Shown in pieces: positions 61,385-64,000 of a stretch of DNA of 64,000 bases. The position numbers and the translations under genes were made by a program. The stretch covers positions 62,001 through 126,000 of the forward strand of contig CACSKA010000006.1 of the NCBI GenBank assembly GCA_902706205.1. The letters run 5' to 3'. Source of the DNA: Chryseobacterium sp. 18061 (GTDB lineage: Bacteria > Pseudomonadota > Gammaproteobacteria > Enterobacterales > Enterobacteriaceae). The first letter of the stretch is position 1. Every line of letters starts with the position of its first letter. A model generated the notes under the pieces. It was not told the DNA's origin. It saw only the letters and a list, made by a program, of their open reading frames with translations, and made no database searches.

Positions 61385-62110
61385 ATGACGTCTGAATCCC
61401 GTATTGTTACTTCCTCTCCCGTAGTTGTTGCCCTTGATTATGATAATCGCGACAAAGCGCTGGCTTTCGTCGATCGTATCGACCCGCGCGACTGCCGTCT
61501 GAAAGTAGGCAAAGAGATGTTCACGCTGTTTGGGCCACAGCTGGTGCGAGACCTGCAACAGCGCGGGTTCGATATCTTCCTCGACCTGAAATTCCACGAT
61601 ATTCCCAACACCACTGCGCATGCGGTTGCCGCTGCCGCTGATTTAGGTGTCTGGATGGTGAATGTCCATGCCACCGGTGGCGCACGTATGATGACCGCCG
61701 CGCGTGAAGCGCTGATACCGTTTGGCAAAGATGCGCCGCTGCTGATTGCCGTCACCGTTCTGACCAGCATGGAAGCCAGTGATTTACAGGATTTGGGGAT
61801 TTCGCTTTCTCCGGCAGATCACGCGGCGAAGCTGGCGGCGTTAACCCAACGCTGCGGCCTGGATGGCGTCGTATGCTCAGCTCAGGAAGCCGTACGCTTC
61901 AAGCAGGAACTGGGCCAGGCATTTAAACTGATTACTCCGGGTATTCGCCCTGCGGGAAGCGATGCGGGCGATCAGCGTCGGATCATGACCCCAGAACAGG
62001 CGCAGGTGGCAGGCGTTGATTATATGGTGATTGGACGGCCGGTGACTCAGTCAGCTGACCCGGCGAAAACGCTGCGTCAGATTAACGCATCGCTTACAAA
62101 GGAGGCCTAA
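61385..62110 (+). CDS. pyrF: Orotidine-5'-phosphate decarboxylase
   Basis: Last step of UMP synthesis. 241 residues (K-12: 245), TIM-barrel with the catalytic tetrad region [13 protein letters not shown] and [25 protein letters not shown] (Asp-x-Lys-x-x-Asp), then [11 protein letters not shown] and [17 protein letters not shown]. The N-terminus [17 protein letters not shown] is shorter than in K-12. The ATG at 61385 is chosen by homology; an ATG at 61328 would add non-conserved residues. Overlaps yciH by one base. Confidence 0.96.
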   Translation: MTSESRIVTSSPVVVALDYDNRDKALAFVDRIDPRDCRLKVGKEMFTLFGPQLVRDLQQRGFDIFLDLKFHDIPNTTAHAVAAAADLGVWMVNVHATGGARMMTAAREALIPFGKDAPLLIAVTVLTSMEASDLQDLGISLSPADHAAKLAALTQRCGLDGVVCSAQEAVRFKQELGQAFKLITPGIRPAGSDAGDQRRIMTPEQAQVAGVDYMVIGRPVTQSADPAKTLRQINASLTKEA

Positions 62111-62436
62111 TGAACGATTCCAACAGTCGTCTGGTGTATTCCACCGACAGCGGTCGAATTGACGAGCCGAAAGCGGCTGCTGAGCGCCCAAAAGGCGACG
62201 GCATTGTGCGTATTCAGCGCCAGACCAGCGGGCGTAAAGGCAAAGGCGTGTGCTTGATTACCGGCATTGATGCCGATGATGCCGAACTTGCGAAAATTGC
62301 TGCCGAACTGAAAAAAAAATGTGGCTGCGGTGGGGCACTGAAAGACGGCGTGATTGAGATTCAGGGTGATAAACGCGACCTGATTAAATCACTGCTGGAA
62401 GCCAAAGGCATGAAGGTCAAAATGGCTGGCGGTTAA
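62110..62436 (+). CDS. yciH: SUI1/eIF1-like protein YciH
   Basis: A 108-residue SUI1-domain protein, K-12 length. VRIQRQTSGRKGKGVCLITGIDADDAEL and KKKCGCGGALKDGVIEIQGDKRDLI are the eIF1-type core. In E. coli it affects initiation codon fidelity and translation under stress. TAATG overlap couples it to pyrF. Confidence 0.95.
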   Translation: MNDSNSRLVYSTDSGRIDEPKAAAERPKGDGIVRIQRQTSGRKGKGVCLITGIDADDAELAKIAAELKKKCGCGGALKDGVIEIQGDKRDLIKSLLEAKGMKVKMAGG

Positions 62437-62469
62437 CGTCAGCTATTTTCCAGTATTGTCGTCAGAAAT

Positions 62470-62499
62470 AAAAAGGCCACGCAATTGCGTGGCCTTTTT
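62470..62499. terminator. Bidirectional terminator between yciH and osmB
   Basis: AAAAGGCCACGCAA-TTGCGTGGCCTTTTT, a perfect palindrome. Confidence 0.93.
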
Positions 62500-62566
62500 G
62501 CAGGTAAAATGAGTGTGCGTAAGTCAGATCTGAATATCGTTTTCTTTATTATTTCCCTAAAGGGAA

Positions 62567-62785
62567 TTATTTACCGACCTGGTGACCAATAATACCACCG
62601 ACTGCTGCGCCACCCAGAGTACCCAGTGTACTACCGTCGGTCAGCACTGCGCCACCGAGGGCACCTGCACCCGCACCGATAGCCGTGTTACGGTCACGTT
62701 TGGACCAATTCGAACATGCGCTCAGGGACATGATCAGTGTTGCAGCCAGCACGGCCGCGGTCATTTTTTTGCTCATTGAAGTCAT
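62567..62785 (-). CDS. osmB: Osmotically inducible lipoprotein OsmB
   Basis: A 72-residue lipoprotein as in E. coli. Signal peptide with lipobox MSLSACS, then a glycine-zipper membrane segment AIGAGAGALGGAVLTDG and GTLGGAAVGGIIGHQVGK. AGGAGAG stands before the ATG at 62785. In K-12 it is induced in high osmolarity and by Rcs and sigma-S. The 323-base gap upstream has its promoter and no other gene. Confidence 0.95.
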   Translation of the reverse strand: MTSMSKKMTAAVLAATLIMSLSACSNWSKRDRNTAIGAGAGALGGAVLTDGSTLGTLGGAAVGGIIGHQVGK

Positions 62786-63086
62786 AAAGTTCTCTCCTGA
62801 ATAATCTCTCCACGAAAGTGCCTGCATTGAGTTTAGTTCCAATTGGGAACCGTGCGGCATTCATGGAGTTGTGTTGCGCAGGTGTTACTAAAATCACGCA
62901 AGTGATAGTCACTTCCTGTTATATCGCTAATATTAATTTTACGTCGATGTGCGAGAACAGGGAGGTAAAAAATCTTAATTGGTGCGTCAGAAGAATCCTA
63001 GATGTGACGGGGTGTTGAAGAATGAAACAGAATGGAAATATCGAATCGTGGAGTATTTGAGCTGAATGTGATGCGGGACAAAACAA

Positions 63087-63102
63087 CCCCCGCGGACGGG
63101 GG
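63087..63102 (-). terminator. Terminator of the DeoR gene
   Basis: CCCCCG-CGGA-CGGGGG stem directly after the yciT stop; TTGTTTTG follows on the minus strand. Confidence 0.75.
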
Positions 63103-63108
63103 CTTTTC

Positions 63109-63858
63109 TCACGGACGTTTAACGATGTCTACCGTTAAACCGGCGTGTTCGAGCAGATGCTGATGGTCGGCAGAAAGGCCATCATCGGTGATGACTCGAT
63201 TAAACTTCTGCGTTGGGCCAAGTGGATATGGATGAACCGCGCCAAACTTCGAGCTGTCGCTCAGTACAATGGTTTCACACTCTTTATCAAGCACAGCGCT
63301 CACCACATCCGCACGCATCATATCGCGACCGGTGAAGCCAGTATCACGTTGCCAACCGTCCACCCCGATAAAGGCTTTGTTGAAATGCACCTGCTGGATG
63401 TACTGGCGGGTTAGAGGTCCAACCATACTTTCGCTTTTCTTCTGATAAATGCCCCCAAGCAAAATGACTTCGCCGGGTGTTTCTTTCAGGAGATGCGCAA
63501 TATAGCTGCTGACGGTGATGATGGTGATCCCCGGTTGCTCTGCGAGCGCGCGGGCGAGCAGGGCGTTGCTGCTGCCGTTCTCGATAAACACCGTTTCGCC
63601 TGGGCTGACCAGACGGGCAGCCCAGGCGGCAAGTTCACGTTTGAGCGAGAAATTGTTCATCATTCGCGTCTCGACGTCTTCGCTGTCGAGCGGCACGGCG
63701 AAGCCATGAGTACGGCGCAGATAGCTTTGTTTTTCCAGCAGATTCAGATCCTGACGGATAGTCACCTCTGAAACCCCGGTCATCAGGGCGAGATCGGCAA
63801 CGCTCATGCGGCCTTTGTCGATCACCATTTGCAAAATAGATTGTTGTCGGGCGTTCAT
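63109..63858 (-). CDS. yciT: DeoR-family regulator YciT
   Basis: A 249-residue DeoR-type repressor, the K-12 YciT length. N-terminal winged [53 protein letters not shown]-terminal sugar-phosphate isomerase-like domain: [58 protein letters not shown]. Its targets are little known in E. coli (osmotic-stress related). Confidence 0.93.
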   Translation of the reverse strand: MNARQQSILQMVIDKGRMSVADLALMTGVSEVTIRQDLNLLEKQSYLRRTHGFAVPLDSEDVETRMMNNFSLKRELAAWAARLVSPGETVFIENGSSNALLARALAEQPGITIITVSSYIAHLLKETPGEVILLGGIYQKKSESMVGPLTRQYIQQVHFNKAFIGVDGWQRDTGFTGRDMMRADVVSAVLDKECETIVLSDSSKFGAVHPYPLGPTQKFNRVITDDGLSADHQHLLEHAGLTVDIVKRP

Positions 63859-63876
63859 ATCAAGGTCACTACTGTT

Positions 63877-64000
63877 TTAAATTTCCCAAGGGGATTTCGG
63901 CTGAGCTGATTTCTGTTCCAGCTCGCCGGACGCCTGAGCCAAAAGCTCTGCTTTCAGGATTTCGAGATTGTTAATTGCAGAGTGGTAATCACCCGCCACC
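63877..64000 (-). CDS. yciZ: YciZ (DUF2556) protein, truncated by the window end
   Basis: The last 40 codons of a minus-strand gene are visible: [20 protein letters not shown], then a short variable run and AQPKSPWEI before TAA. It matches the K-12 YciZ C-terminus ([17 protein letters not shown]...PKSPWEI; about 57-62 residues in all). The 5' end is past 64000. Function unknown. In K-12 it is also close to yciT. Confidence 0.85.
   Translation of the reverse strand, partial: VAGDYHSAINNLEILKAELLAQASGELEQKSAQPKSPWEI

Overview
The window is chromosomal DNA from a member of the Enterobacteriaceae. Almost every gene has a close Escherichia coli K-12 counterpart, in length and in recognisable sequence, but several local gene contents differ from K-12. 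I would place it in an Enterobacter, Lelliottia, Leclercia or Kluyvera-like genus; the sequence alone does not let me name the genus. No rRNA, tRNA or CRISPR array was seen.

Layout. 1-4640 is an accessory stretch: the 3' end of an IS3-family insertion sequence, a divergent HxlR regulator / NTF2-like / SDR module, a long gene-free AT-rich stretch and a secreted DUF1254 protein. 4683-6080 is a flavin disulfide oxidoreductase. 6543-12561 is the complete arginine succinyltransferase operon astCADBE behind a clear sigma-54 promoter. 12903-16751 holds spy, ves, cho, nadE and osmE. 17048-22289 is the chitobiose operon chbBCARFG, with the ChiX small-RNA target between chbB and chbC. 22388-29661 holds katE, cedA, tcyP, ydjM, a solitary kduD with a KdgR-like operator, hxpB and yniB.

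29697-36861 and onward matches a different K-12 neighbourhood: yciA-yciB-yciC, ompW, a YSC84-like lipoprotein, a MarR/dehydrogenase divergent pair, and then the whole trp operon (trpE-GD-CF-B-A on the minus strand, with promoter, operator, leader peptide and attenuator). After it come rnm, yciO, an AraC/DUF2000 pair where K-12 has yciQ, then rluB, btuR, yciK, sohB, yciN, topA, cysB, three very small genes (ymiA, yciX, ymiC) and acnA. A second tryptophanyl-tRNA synthetase gene (trpS2) lies between acnA and ribA. The end holds pgpB, lapAB, pyrF-yciH, osmB, a DeoR regulator (yciT) and the truncated yciZ.

How the genes work together. Several units serve scavenging and stress: nitrogen and carbon from arginine (ast), chitin disaccharides (chb), hexuronate products (kduD), cystine uptake (tcyP, with cysB elsewhere in the window), envelope stress (spy), osmotic stress (osmE, osmB), peroxide (katE) and SOS (cho, ydjM). 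Tryptophan is a recurring theme: the trp operon and a second TrpRS are both present, and the TrpRS gene is preceded by its own 15-codon leader reading MNITRTSLTYRWWQP, with a ribosome-binding site, tandem Trp codons and inverted-repeat RNA downstream. This looks like a tryptophan-responsive leader for a charging enzyme and is the most interesting item here. Other items are a palindromic element of about 80-95 bp between yciC and ompW, a pair of near-identical operators flanking the marR/dehydrogenase promoters, and a synteny junction at yniB|yciA.
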